Shown: in pieces, positions 22,962 through 32,621 of the stretch
Layout: each line of letters opens with the position of its first letter
How positions within the stretch are numbered: the first letter of the stretch is position 1
From: Chloroflexota bacterium
Lineage (GTDB): Bacteria > Chloroflexota > Limnocylindria > Limnocylindrales > CSP1-4
DNA: 64,000 nt
Reading direction: 5' to 3'
NCBI GenBank assembly: GCA_021785175.1
Contig: JAJYGH010000081.1
Location: forward strand, 48,317-112,316
Translations under genes and position numbers: made by a program
Notes under the pieces: model-generated
What the model was told of the DNA's origin: nothing
Database searches by the model: none
What the model saw: the letters and a program-made list of their open reading frames with translations, nothing else

Positions 22962-23498
22962 TCAGTTCGCGGGCTGCCGGGGCTCCGGGAGCGCGTCGGC
23001 GATGCGGCGCAGCAGCCAGACGGCCGTGCGGCGCGCCGCGATGTTGAGCAGCGCGCGGTCCACCGCGACGCCCAGATCCCCGCCCGGCGGCGCGTACTCG
23101 CCGTCGAGTACCAGCGAGTCGGCGGTGCGCGTGAGCGTGCCGGCGAAGACGGGGAACAGCGGCGCGAGGGTCGCGGCCTGCCAGCCGATCTGGACGTGCC
23201 ACCCGTTGCGCGTGACCTGCACCGCGCCGAGGTCCACGTACGCGGCCTTGCGGAACACCGCGCGGTCCCTGTTTCCTCCCGCCGCCATACCCAGGTCGAC
23301 CTGGAAGCGCCGCCCGGTCGCGGCCAGATCGGGCGTCCCGTCCGGCATGCGCTCGGCGGAGACCCGCTCGCCCAGCCACGGCAGCTCCTCGCCGGCCATC
23401 GTCCGCGCCTCAGACGGCGCGGCTGGGTCGACCGGCTGCACGAGCCGGAGGTGGACGGTCGCCGGCTGCGCCAGAGCGATGGGCTGAACGCTGATCAT
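22962..23498 (-). CDS. hypothetical protein
   Basis: 178-aa ORF with balanced composition. Confidence 0.6.
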   Translation of the reverse strand: MISVQPIALAQPATVHLRLVQPVDPAAPSEARTMAGEELPWLGERVSAERMPDGTPDLAATGRRFQVDLGMAAGGNRDRAVFRKAAYVDLGAVQVTRNGWHVQIGWQAATLAPLFPVFAGTLTRTADSLVLDGEYAPPGGDLGVAVDRALLNIAARRTAVWLLRRIADALPEPRQPAN

Positions 23499-23625
23499 GG
23501 GTGAATGCTCGCGCCTCGCGCGCGCGGCGGCAGCGGCCGGGTGGCCGGCTTTTGGCGGTAGCCCGAACCGGGACGGCTCTACCCTGTCGGGTAGGGGCGC
23601 GGTGCCGTAGGGGTGGCCGCGGCGC

Positions 23626-24831
23626 TCAGTGCGCCAGCACCGCGGACAGCGCCGTGACGACGCGTCCGAGGTTGTCCCGCGTGAAGCCAGCGACGTTCAC
23701 GCGTCCGGCTCCGACCACGTAGACACCGAACTCCCTCCGGAGCCTCGCGACCTGCTCCTGGTCGAGGCCCAGCAGGGCGAACATGCCTCGCTGTCCGCGG
23801 AGTGGCTCCCAGTCGCCGGGGAGGGCGGACGCCTCGAGCGCATCGACGAACGCCGCACGATTGCCCCGGATCCGCGCGCGCATTCCCGCCACCTCGAGCT
23901 CCCAGTCGTCGCGGAGCGCCGGGTCGCAGAGGATCGTCTCGACGATCTGGGCGCCGTGGGCCGGCGGGTTCGAGTAGTTCGCCCGGATCGCGATGCGGAC
24001 GTGGGTCAGCGCCGCCTCCGCTCGCTCGGCATCGCGCGCGACGATCGTCAGCGCGCCGACGCGCTCGGCGTACAGGGCGAAGTTCTTCGAGAAGCTCGAG
24101 CAGACCAGGAATTCGAGGCCGGCCTCGGCGAGGATCGCGATCGAGGCCGCGTCCTCGCGGATGCCGTCGCCGAACCCCTGGTAGGCGAAGTCGACGATCG
24201 GCAGCAGGTCCCGTTCGACGGCCACGTTCCCGATCGCACGCCACGTCGCGGCGTCCGGGTCGATGCCGGTGGGGTTGTGGCATGCAGCGTGGAACAGCAC
24301 GACGTCGCCAGGCTCGGCGGTCCGGAGCGTCGCGAGCATCGCGTCCGCGTCGAGCCGCCGTCCCGTCGCGTCGAGGTACGGGTAGGTCCGCACGTCCATC
24401 CCGGCGAGCCGGAAGAGCTGCGGGTGGTTCGGCCACGTCGGCTGGCTCAGCCAGATCGTGCGGGGATTGCCGGTCTGCAGGAGGAAGTCCGCGGCGACCC
24501 GGAGCGCGCCCGTCCCGCCGGGCGTCTGCGCGGTGACCGCGCGACCCGCGGTCGTGACCTCGTGCCCGATCGGGAAGAGGAGGGACCGCACCGCCGCGCC
24601 GTACGCGGCGCGCCCCTCGATCGGCAGGTATGTCCGCGACCCGGCTGCCTCGAGGATGCGCCGCTCGGCCGCAAGCACCGACGGCAGCACGGGCGTTCGC
24701 CCGGTCTCGTCCACGTAGACGCCAACGGCCAGGTTCACCCTGGACTCGCGGGGGTCGGACCGAAACGCCTCCGTCAGGCCCAGGATGGGGTCGGGCGCGG
24801 CGGGATCGAGGGCGCGTGATGGCAGCGGCAT
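23626..24831 (-). CDS. aromatic/aspartate aminotransferase (class I)
   Basis: NLAVGVYVDETGRTPVLPSV, HAACHNPTGIDPD, FAYQGFGDG, SSFSKNFALYAERVG. Confidence 0.92.
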   Translation of the reverse strand: MPLPSRALDPAAPDPILGLTEAFRSDPRESRVNLAVGVYVDETGRTPVLPSVLAAERRILEAAGSRTYLPIEGRAAYGAAVRSLLFPIGHEVTTAGRAVTAQTPGGTGALRVAADFLLQTGNPRTIWLSQPTWPNHPQLFRLAGMDVRTYPYLDATGRRLDADAMLATLRTAEPGDVVLFHAACHNPTGIDPDAATWRAIGNVAVERDLLPIVDFAYQGFGDGIREDAASIAILAEAGLEFLVCSSFSKNFALYAERVGALTIVARDAERAEAALTHVRIAIRANYSNPPAHGAQIVETILCDPALRDDWELEVAGMRARIRGNRAAFVDALEASALPGDWEPLRGQRGMFALLGLDQEQVARLRREFGVYVVGAGRVNVAGFTRDNLGRVVTALSAVLAH

Positions 24832-24953
24832 GAGCGTGTCTCCGGGTGTCGTCTGGACGTGTGGAGACTGTACCGCCCGCGGACGGTCGCGTCCGGGTCG
24901 GGGGACGGACCGCGGGAGAGCAGCGGCGGGTGGTCTCGTCGCGGACGGACTTC

Positions 24954-25004
24954 TGTCAGGGGACGGCCGTTGTCAGGGGATGGCCGTTGTCAGGTGACGG
25001 CCGT
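24954..25004 (+). repeat. 3 x 17-bp tandem repeat (tgtcaggggacggccgt)
   Basis: Units 24954-24970, 24971-24987, 24988-25004, one mismatch in each of units 2 and 3. Confidence 0.9.
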
Positions 25005-25406
25005 CCACCGTGCGGAGCGCACGGTCCGAGCGGGCGTGTCTTCCGGCTCGACTGCTTCTGTCTCGGCGGCTTCCGCCTCGGCCGCTCCATCTGCCTCGGC
25101 TGCCTTGGCCGCTTCCCGCCTGTGCCCCGTGGGTTCCGCATGCGCCGGCGCCCGTGTCGCGGCCTCACCCGGTCGTTCGGCCGGGCCCCGCGTCACGCGC
25201 TCCGAGAGCACGATTGCGCCCAGGCTGGCGAGGCGACGCCGTACCGCCGCCAGCTCTTCCGGGAAGACCTCGACGAGCAGCACGCCCCCGGCCGGCGAGA
25301 CCACGATCCGCTCGTCGTCACGCGAGATACCAAGCAGCTCGACCAGCGCCTCGCGGGCGGCGCGTCCGAGCAGCGGATCCTGGAAGGTGACGACGAATTG
25401 ATGCAT
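24990..25406 (-). CDS. hypothetical protein with acidic/Ala-rich C-terminal tail
   Basis: MHQFVVTFQDPLLGRAAREALVELLGISRDDERIVVSPAGGVLLVEVFPEELAAVRRRLASLG. Confidence 0.55.
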   Translation of the reverse strand: MHQFVVTFQDPLLGRAAREALVELLGISRDDERIVVSPAGGVLLVEVFPEELAAVRRRLASLGAIVLSERVTRGPAERPGEAATRAPAHAEPTGHRREAAKAAEADGAAEAEAAETEAVEPEDTPARTVRSARWTAVT

Positions 25407-25693
25407 ACGAACCCGGCGCCTGGATGCTCTCGCGTCCGCACGCCGGCTCCTGCCTTCGAGGGGCGACCACGTGCCGGACATTGTCGACTCCCCGGTTCGG
25501 CGCGTCGTCACCCGGTCTGCGTACCCGGAGTTGAGGAGACACGACAACGGCGGACGCGGTGTTACACCGGCGTGACGCGGCACCCTGGGCGGCGTCGGCA
25601 AGGCGGTTCGCAAGGCGCGCTGGCCCGAAGTGGCAGGCGCGCCAGTACCTTCGGTGCAGTGTCGCGAGCGCTCGCAGACGGTACGGTCGGGCC

Positions 25694-27232
25694 ATGTCGC
25701 GGCTCCGCGCGGTGGCCCCGCTGCTCCCGGCCGCCGTCCTCGCCATTCTCGCCCTCGCAGTCGCCGTTGCCGGATCTGCCCCGGGGGCCGCTGCCGTCCT
25801 CGCATTCGCGACGGTCGGATCGCTCGTCGGCACGGCCGCGACCGCCGTGTCCGCCCGTGCCGACGCGGTCGCCCTGCGCCGGCGCCTCGCTGCGCTCGCC
25901 GACGGGTCGGCGACGCCGGAGCTCGCCAGTCCGTGGTACGGGCCGCTCGCCCCGGTCGCGCGCGGCCTCGTCGACGCGGCCGCCGCGTTCCACGCCGCGC
26001 AGGAGGCCGCAACGGTGGACCGCCTCACGCACGTGCTCAACCGGCCGGCGATGATCGAGCGCTTGTTCGAGGAGGTCGATCGGGCCACTCGCTACGGGCG
26101 GCCGCTTTCGCTGGCCTTCGTGGATCTGGATCACTTCAAGACGGTCAATGACACGCACGGCCACGCCGTGGGCGACGTGGTCCTCCGGGGCGTGGCCGCG
26201 GTGTTCCTCGAGAACCTGCGCGACATCGACGTCGTCGGGAGGTACGGCGGCGAGGAGTTCGTGATCGTGCTGCCGGAGACGCCGATCGGCGAGGCGATGG
26301 CGGTCGTCGAGAAGCTCCGGCTGCTGATGCTCAAGCAGCGGTTCCGCGCGGGGGATGGGACGGAGCTCACGGTCTCGATCTCGATCGGGCTCGCGGGCGG
26401 CCATGGCACGCGGCTGCGGGCCGAGGACCTGATCCGTGACGCGGACGCCGCGATGTACTCGGCGAAGGCTCTCGGCCGCAACCAGGTCTACGTGTTCAGC
26501 GAGCCCGATGACGACGCGCGGATCCCTCGCGCCCCGATCTCCCCGGCGGGACGGGCCAAGGCGGCCGAGGTCGGGATCACGGCGCGCCAGGCGGCGGAAG
26601 CCGCGCTGTCCGCGGCGGTCTCGCCGCTGCCGCACTACCGCGGCAAACCGTCGTCGCTGATCGCGGCGATCGCGGTGCGTCTGGCCCGTGAGCTCGGCCT
26701 TCCCGAGCAGGAGGTCGAGCGTGTCCGCGTCGCCTCGCTCCTGCACGACATCGGGAAGGTCGCAGTGCCGGAGCAGATCCTGGAGAAGCCGGGGCCGCTG
26801 ACCACGGACGAGTGGCAGAGCGTGGTGCAGCATCCGCGGATCGGTCAGGCGATCATCGACCAGGTCGGCGCCGTCCGCGACGCCGGCGCGATCATCCTCC
26901 ACCACCACGAGCGCTTCTCGGGCCACGGCTACCCCTACGGTCTCCGAGGTTCGGACATCCCGCTCGGTGCCCGGATCGTCGCGATCGCCGACGCGTACGA
27001 CGCGATGATCAACGACCGTCCGTACCGGCGCGGCGTCGGCCACGAATCGGCGGTCGCCGAGCTGCGGCGCCATGCGGAGATCCAGTTCGACCCGAAGCTC
27101 GTCGACCTGTTCTGCGATATCTACGGCAGGGAGGCGCCCGTGCCCGACCCGTCGCTGCTGATCGCCCCGTCGCCCCAGGGGCGTGGCGCGGCGCAGATCT
27201 CGCGGGCATCCCGCCGCGCGGCGTCGGCGTAG
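25694..27232 (+). CDS. diguanylate cyclase / HD-GYP phosphodiesterase fusion
   Basis: GGDEF domain with RYGGEEFVIVLPET; HD-GYP with LLHDIGKVAVPEQIL and HHHERFSGHGYPYGLRGSDIPLGARI; N-terminal TM helices. Confidence 0.93.
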   Translation: MSRLRAVAPLLPAAVLAILALAVAVAGSAPGAAAVLAFATVGSLVGTAATAVSARADAVALRRRLAALADGSATPELASPWYGPLAPVARGLVDAAAAFHAAQEAATVDRLTHVLNRPAMIERLFEEVDRATRYGRPLSLAFVDLDHFKTVNDTHGHAVGDVVLRGVAAVFLENLRDIDVVGRYGGEEFVIVLPETPIGEAMAVVEKLRLLMLKQRFRAGDGTELTVSISIGLAGGHGTRLRAEDLIRDADAAMYSAKALGRNQVYVFSEPDDDARIPRAPISPAGRAKAAEVGITARQAAEAALSAAVSPLPHYRGKPSSLIAAIAVRLARELGLPEQEVERVRVASLLHDIGKVAVPEQILEKPGPLTTDEWQSVVQHPRIGQAIIDQVGAVRDAGAIILHHHERFSGHGYPYGLRGSDIPLGARIVAIADAYDAMINDRPYRRGVGHESAVAELRRHAEIQFDPKLVDLFCDIYGREAPVPDPSLLIAPSPQGRGAAQISRASRRAASA

Positions 27233-27292
27233 GAGCGGCAAGGTGAGCGACGGGATGCGCCGGATGAGCCGAGGCGGCTCGGGAGCGGCCGC

Positions 27293-28060
27293 GTGAGCGC
27301 GCGCAACATGGCGCCGGTGTGCCCGGAGGCCGGGGCGACGACGAACCCGGCTGTGCCGGGTTCTCCGGTGGGGGAGAGCGCCGGTCGGGATCGAACGCGC
27401 CTCTGGCAGCGACTGCGGCGCGCGCTCGGCATCGGCGTGGACGCGGCCGCGAGCCCAGCCGGCGAGCTGCTTCCACCACCACCGCCCGGGCCGGAGATCG
27501 AGTTCGTCGGATACGCCGAGGATTGCCGCGTGTTCGGACACCTGGTGCTGGACGGCGATCGGTTGACCGACGTGCTCAACGAGCGCGAGGAGTACGAGCT
27601 GTCGGACGTGCTGGCCGTGGCGCTCGCCGACGGGCGCGGGATCGAGGTCGGGTCGATGACCGTCCGGCGCGACGAGCTGCTGGCGGTTCGGGCGTCTGGG
27701 CCGCGGGGCAATGCCGGCCGGCGTTCGCGCATGCGTCCGTTCCCTGTCACGCTGCAGACCGGGCCGTACACGGTGCACGGCTACGTCCACGCGCTGCCCG
27801 GCACCGATCCGCTGCTCCACGTGCGCCGCCGCAAGCCGATGGTGCCGTTGACCGAGGCGTGGATCGAGTACGCCGCCGGGAGTGAAAGCCAGCGCGCGCG
27901 GCTGGGAGCGCTGATCGTCAATCGCGAGCTCCTCGACTGGATCGCACTGTCGGACGACGAGGAGGTCCGGCTGCCCGACCTGCCGGCGGAACACAAGCCG
28001 GGTCCGCTCGTGAAGGACTTCACGGGATACATCCGGCTCGGCAGCGATTTCGGGCTCTGA
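27293..28060 (+). CDS. hypothetical protein
   Basis: 255-aa ORF, coherent composition in second half. Confidence 0.6.
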   Translation: MSARNMAPVCPEAGATTNPAVPGSPVGESAGRDRTRLWQRLRRALGIGVDAAASPAGELLPPPPPGPEIEFVGYAEDCRVFGHLVLDGDRLTDVLNEREEYELSDVLAVALADGRGIEVGSMTVRRDELLAVRASGPRGNAGRRSRMRPFPVTLQTGPYTVHGYVHALPGTDPLLHVRRRKPMVPLTEAWIEYAAGSESQRARLGALIVNRELLDWIALSDDEEVRLPDLPAEHKPGPLVKDFTGYIRLGSDFGL

Positions 28061-28176
28061 ACGGACCAGGGGACTGACCGGACGCGTTCGGCACTGGTGA
28101 TGGCCCAGGCCCACGGTGCCCCGATGGCCACGCTGAGGGCGCGACCGGCCGGGTCATGCTGGCGGCCCGCGACCGA

Positions 28177-28506
28177 TCAGGCCAGGCCGAGGGCGCGCGC
28201 GACCGCGACCAGCACGACACCGATGAGGAGGCCGGCGAACAGGTTGCGCCGCCAGGCGACGAGCGCGACCGAGACGGCGACAGCTACCCACTCGATCCCC
28301 ACATGAAACGCGGGCCGGCCCCCGGCCGTCGCGATCATGACGTTCGCGGCCGCGAGCGCGGACAGCACCGCGGGCCCGACCAGCCTGAGGTAGAGCCGCA
28401 CCACGCCGGGAAGTCGCTCGACCCCGGGCGACAGGAGTGGGATCGAGCGGGACGGGTACGTGGCGACGGCCATGAGCACGGCGAGCCCGACGAGCGACAG
28501 GCTCAC
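28177..28506 (-). CDS. azlD: AzlD-family branched-chain amino acid transport subunit
   Basis: Four hydrophobic segments, overlaps azlC stop by 4 bp. Confidence 0.78.
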   Translation of the reverse strand: MSLSLVGLAVLMAVATYPSRSIPLLSPGVERLPGVVRLYLRLVGPAVLSALAAANVMIATAGGRPAFHVGIEWVAVAVSVALVAWRRNLFAGLLIGVVLVAVARALGLA

Positions 28507-29336
28507 GGGAGGCCGGCCTCGTCGGGAGGCACGGCGGCCTCCCGTGCGTCGCGGAGCAGGTCGTCGGGCGAGGCCGCAGCGCGCGATTCCGGCTCGCCGC
28601 GCGGCAGGAACAGCGCGATCGCAATGACCGGGCCGATCAGGCCGCCGGCGACGACCGCGACGGCGGTCCCCAGCGCCAGGCCCAGGGCGACGGCGACGCA
28701 CGCCCCGGCGACGGCGGCGACCAGCTCCCGCCGGCCGACGAGGAGCCCGACGGCGAGTCCGGCCATCGCGGCCGGGAAGACGGCATCAAGCCCGAAGCGC
28801 GTGGGGTCGGCGATCTGTCCGCCCACGATCGCTCCGACGGCCGTCATGACGTTCCACGGAATCCACGTCGACGCGAGGGCGCCGATCCAGTACCCGCGTT
28901 CGTCTGTGGACCCGATCCGCTGGAAGTGCGCGATCCCGAGAGCGAACGACTCGTCGGTCAGGACGTAGGCGGCGGCAGCGCGGCGACCGCGCGGGAGGTC
29001 GCGGAACCAGGGCGCGAGCGCGGCCGAGTAGATGAGGTGGCGGGCGTTCAGCAGGGCCGTGAGCAGCATGATCGCGGGCCACGCGAGGCCGCCCGCCGCG
29101 AGGCCGACCGCGGCGAATTGCGACGCCCCCGCGAAGACAAGGACACTCATCGCGATCGCTTCGGCCGGGCTGAACCCGGCGTGCCGTGCCGCGAGCCCGT
29201 ACACCAGCCCGAACCCGCCGGACGAGAGCGCGATTCCCGCCGACTCGGCGAGCAGGCGCCGCCTCGAGACACGGAGATCGTCGTGCCCGTCCACCGGGTC
29301 CCGCCCCGCGCCTCCCGTGCCGCCGTCGCGCTCCAT
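28503..29336 (-). CDS. azlC: AzlC-family branched-chain amino acid exporter
   Basis: GFSPAEAIAMSVLVFAGASQFAAVGL, LNARHLIYSAALAPWF, LTDESFALG. Confidence 0.88.
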   Translation of the reverse strand: MERDGGTGGAGRDPVDGHDDLRVSRRRLLAESAGIALSSGGFGLVYGLAARHAGFSPAEAIAMSVLVFAGASQFAAVGLAAGGLAWPAIMLLTALLNARHLIYSAALAPWFRDLPRGRRAAAAYVLTDESFALGIAHFQRIGSTDERGYWIGALASTWIPWNVMTAVGAIVGGQIADPTRFGLDAVFPAAMAGLAVGLLVGRRELVAAVAGACVAVALGLALGTAVAVVAGGLIGPVIAIALFLPRGEPESRAAASPDDLLRDAREAAVPPDEAGLP

Positions 29337-29530
29337 CCCCGGCGAACTGTATCCGGCTCCGCCGGCCTGCATGCGGACGCCGCCGGGGTGCGTTCAGGGC
29401 GAGGCAGGACGATCGGACGGGCTCGACGTGCCGGGCGACTCTGGACCACGCGCGACACCGGCAGGAGGATCGTCGGGATCGCGAGCAAGTGCGGCCCGGC
29501 GGGCCCGCTGCGCGATCGCGGAGGCGCGGG

Positions 29531-30145
29531 ATGGTGCTGCATCGGCGCGGGGCGGCCGTGGAGGCGGCCCTCGAGGACCCGACGGCGCTTCGAGTGGACG
29601 ACTTCCAGGTCCTGCTGCGGCTGGCGCGCGATGCCGTCGAGGCATCCGTGCGCGGTCACCGTCCGCTCCGGCCGGATCCCGACCAGCTGCCAGCTGCGGT
29701 CCTGCGTCCTGCGGCGGCGTTCGTCACGCTCCACGAACGCGGGGAACTGCGCGGCTGCATGGGGCATCTCGACTGGGAACGAGCGGCGTGGGAGAACGTG
29801 ATCGCGGCCGGCACGGTCGTGCCGCGAGAGGACCCGCGTTTCATGCCGGTCGCACCGGCGGAGCTGTCGGAGATCCGGCTCGAGGTTTCGGTGCTCGCGC
29901 CGCCGGTCGAGCTCCCGTCACCCTCCGAGTTCGACGCGGGAAGTGCCGGGATCATCGTCGAGCGCGGCGGGCGGCGTGCGCTGCTGCTGCCGCAGGTTGC
30001 GGAGGAGTTCGGCTGGGACTCGGCGACGACGCTCGAAGCCGTCTGCGAGAAGGCCGGGCTTCCGGGGGGCGCGTGGCACTGGCCGGGAACGCGGCTGCAC
30101 GCGTTCCGCGCGGTGCGCGCGTCGGAGCCGGGGTTCGAAGGCTGA
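29531..30145 (+). CDS. AMMECR1 domain protein
   Basis: AFVTLHERGELRGCMGHLDW, VSVLAPP, GGRRALLLPQVAEEFGWD. Confidence 0.9.
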   Translation: MVLHRRGAAVEAALEDPTALRVDDFQVLLRLARDAVEASVRGHRPLRPDPDQLPAAVLRPAAAFVTLHERGELRGCMGHLDWERAAWENVIAAGTVVPREDPRFMPVAPAELSEIRLEVSVLAPPVELPSPSEFDAGSAGIIVERGGRRALLLPQVAEEFGWDSATTLEAVCEKAGLPGGAWHWPGTRLHAFRAVRASEPGFEG

Positions 30146-30456
30146 CGCGCCGCGCAGCTGGCCGGGTCGCGTGTGGGGGTCGAGGCGGCCGCGGCGCGAC
30201 GGGTGCCCCGTCGGCACGGACTCGATGCGGCGCGTACCGGAACGCGCGGCGACCACGATCTCGTGGACGAACTCCGCCGGGCGGACGTGCGACCGGGGGC
30301 GTCGGCCTGAGGCGCAGCGGGCCGGGACGAAGACGCGCCGCCGCAGCAGGCCCCCGCGATGAAAGGCGGTCGATAACGGCACCTGCACGTGCACCGGCCG
30401 CCGCCGCAGGCCTCCGCGCCGATGCTCCGGACGACGCACGAACGAAGGAGAACCTC

Positions 30457-30759
30457 ATGGCCGAATGCGACCCGAAGGCGGCGCACAACGACCCGAACCA
30501 GGAGCACGCCGGCCATGACGCCGCGGGCCGGCTCGTGAAGCAGACGCCTGGGCTCGACCCGGAGGTGACCCGCGCGACGGCCGGTCCCGACTGGCCTCCG
30601 CACATCCGGGGCGACTTCAGCGACGACGACGTCGAGCGTGACGCGTTTGCCCCGCTTCGGCCGGCTTACCGGGACAGGTCCGGCATCAGTCCCACGTACC
30701 GGATCCCCTCGCGCGGGTCCGCCATCCACGGCGCGACCCTGTCGCGCCACGTCAGGTAG
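30457..30759 (+). CDS. small acidic His/Asp-rich hypothetical protein
   Basis: Strong RBS AAGGAG upstream of ATG; MAECDPKAAHNDPNQEHAGHDAAGRLVKQTPGLDPEVTRATAGPDWPPHIRGDFSDDDVERDAF; tail overlaps convergent gene. Confidence 0.5.
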   Translation: MAECDPKAAHNDPNQEHAGHDAAGRLVKQTPGLDPEVTRATAGPDWPPHIRGDFSDDDVERDAFAPLRPAYRDRSGISPTYRIPSRGSAIHGATLSRHVR

Positions 30760-30968
30760 TGCGGCGTTTCCCGGTGCGCTCTGGCCGCATCGGCGTCCAC
30801 GTACGCCTCGTAGAACACGAAGCGCGTCGGGTCGTCCGCCGACTGCAGGATGTCGAAGCGCAGGTTCCCGGTCTCGCGGACCGACGCCTCGTGGTTCGCG
30901 CGCGTCGCAGCGATGAACTCGTCGAGGTGCTCGGCGCGGACGTGAACGTAGACGAGCGTGACGTGCAT
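30666..30968 (-). CDS. putative quinol/antibiotic biosynthesis monooxygenase (ABM domain)
   Basis: MHVTLVYVHVRAEHLDEFIAATRANHEASVRETGNLRFDILQSADDPTRFVFYEAYVD. Confidence 0.9.
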   Translation of the reverse strand: MHVTLVYVHVRAEHLDEFIAATRANHEASVRETGNLRFDILQSADDPTRFVFYEAYVDADAARAHRETPHYLTWRDRVAPWMADPREGIRYVGLMPDLSR

Positions 30969-31041
30969 CGTGTTCCTCCTTTCGGCTCGTCGCGTGTCCG
31001 GCAGCGAGCCGCGGCGCGTGCCGGCATGCCTCCGCCGATGT

Positions 31042-31404
31042 CTACTCCGCGGGCAGGTCGCGCTCCTCGAGCGGGACGTCCCAGTGCGCGTCGATCAGCT
31101 CGAATCGCCGCCGCTCCTCCGCGCGGAACGTCTCCTGGTCCGGGTAGAGGCGCTGCGCGATCGACGTCTCGGAGTGCTCCTCCATCGCCGTCCAGTCGCG
31201 GTACGTGATCGTCACCATCAGGTCCCAGTCGGCACGGCCGTCGCCATGAAACCGCGGCTGGTACATCCGCACGTCGAGCAGACGGCCGCTCCTGACCTGC
31301 TCCCGAAGGATCGGCCAGTGGTTCCGCAGGAACAGTTCGACCCACTCGTCATGGTGGCCCCACCGCACCCGATAGAAGTAGGCGGCCGTGATCCCCTGTG
31401 CCAT
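31042..31404 (-). CDS. hypothetical protein, possible dimeric alpha/beta-barrel
   Basis: MAQGITAAYFYRVRWGHHDEWVELFLRNHWPILREQVRSGRLLDVRMY. Confidence 0.7.
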   Translation of the reverse strand: MAQGITAAYFYRVRWGHHDEWVELFLRNHWPILREQVRSGRLLDVRMYQPRFHGDGRADWDLMVTITYRDWTAMEEHSETSIAQRLYPDQETFRAEERRRFELIDAHWDVPLEERDLPAE

Positions 31405-31554
31405 GCGCTGACCCCCGTCATCCTGCTGCTCACACGGCCGGTCGATCCGGACGCGGCCTGGACCGCTGAACGACCCGTTCGCGGCCCGCCGAACCTACCA
31501 CGGTTCGGATCCGCGGCAGCCGGGCCCGGGCTCCAGTGGCGCGTGAGTTCTGCG

Positions 31555-32526
31555 CTACTGCGACCACTCCATCGGCCTGCGGTCCCAGCGGTGTCCCCGC
31601 AGGCGTTGGATCAGGTCCGGCGACAGCGGCCCGCGCTCGGCTGCCATGGCGTTCCGGGCGACCCGCTCCGGGCTCCGCATCCCCGGGATGACCGTCGACA
31701 CGTCCTCGTTCGACAGGATGAAGCGGAGCGCCATCTCGGCCATGGACATCCCGGCCGGCACCAGCGGGCGCAGCGCCTCGGCGTGCTCGACGCTCTCGCG
31801 CAGGTTCTCGGGCACGAAGTACGTGTTCCGCCAGTCGCCCTCGGGCCAGTGGGAATCGAGCGTCAGCGCCCCGGTGAGCGTGCCCTCGTCGAACGGCACG
31901 CGTGCGATCACCGCGACGTCGAGCTCGCGGCACGTCCGGAACAGCTCGTCCTCGGGCGCCTGGTCGAAGACGTTGTAGATGACCTGGACGGCGTCGATGA
32001 GCCCGGTCCGGAGGGTGCGCAGTCCGTTCCACGGCTCCCAGCGGTTCATGCTGATCCCGAGCGCGTGCACCAGTCCCTCGTGCCGCAGGTCGTCGACCGC
32101 CCGCTGCCATCGCTCGTCGGCCGCCCAGTCGTCCTCCCAGACGTGGAACTGCAGCAGGTCGATCGTCTCGACGCCGAGGTTCGCCAGGCTTCGCTCGGCA
32201 TACTCGCGGATGTACTCCGGCGGGAACGCGTCCTCGAGCGGTTCGCCGCGACGAGACGGCCACTGCCGGTTCTTCGGCGGCACCTTCGTGGCCGCATACA
32301 GTCGCCGATCCTGGTTCGCGCGCAGGAGCTCGCCGAGGAGGCGCTCGCTGTGCCCGTCGCCGTACGCCCATGCCGTGTCGAAGAAGTTGACGCCGCGATC
32401 GACGGCGGTCTGGAGAGATGCCCGCGACCGGTCGTCGTCCGAGCCGGTCCACCCGCCCATGCCCCACATGCCGTAGCCGAGCTCGCCGACTTCCCAGCCG
32501 ACCCGACCGAACCGACGCTCGCGCAT
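31555..32526 (-). CDS. aldo/keto reductase
   Basis: NFFDTAWAYGDGHSERLLGELLR, ATKVPP, IDLLQFHVWED, NEDVSTVIPGMR. Confidence 0.92.
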   Translation of the reverse strand: MRERRFGRVGWEVGELGYGMWGMGGWTGSDDDRSRASLQTAVDRGVNFFDTAWAYGDGHSERLLGELLRANQDRRLYAATKVPPKNRQWPSRRGEPLEDAFPPEYIREYAERSLANLGVETIDLLQFHVWEDDWAADERWQRAVDDLRHEGLVHALGISMNRWEPWNGLRTLRTGLIDAVQVIYNVFDQAPEDELFRTCRELDVAVIARVPFDEGTLTGALTLDSHWPEGDWRNTYFVPENLRESVEHAEALRPLVPAGMSMAEMALRFILSNEDVSTVIPGMRSPERVARNAMAAERGPLSPDLIQRLRGHRWDRRPMEWSQ

Positions 32527-32621
32527 TCCGCTCCCTCCCCGCGCCTCGGGCGCCTCGCGCCCTCCCGATGGTCGGAGTGTGCGCCCGATCAGGACCCGCG
32601 TTCACGGCACTGCCCGAGCGG

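Noticed and set aside
25562-28114. 850-aa minus-strand ORF
   Set aside because: Antisense to the GGDEF/HD-GYP and following gene; typical GC-frame artefact.
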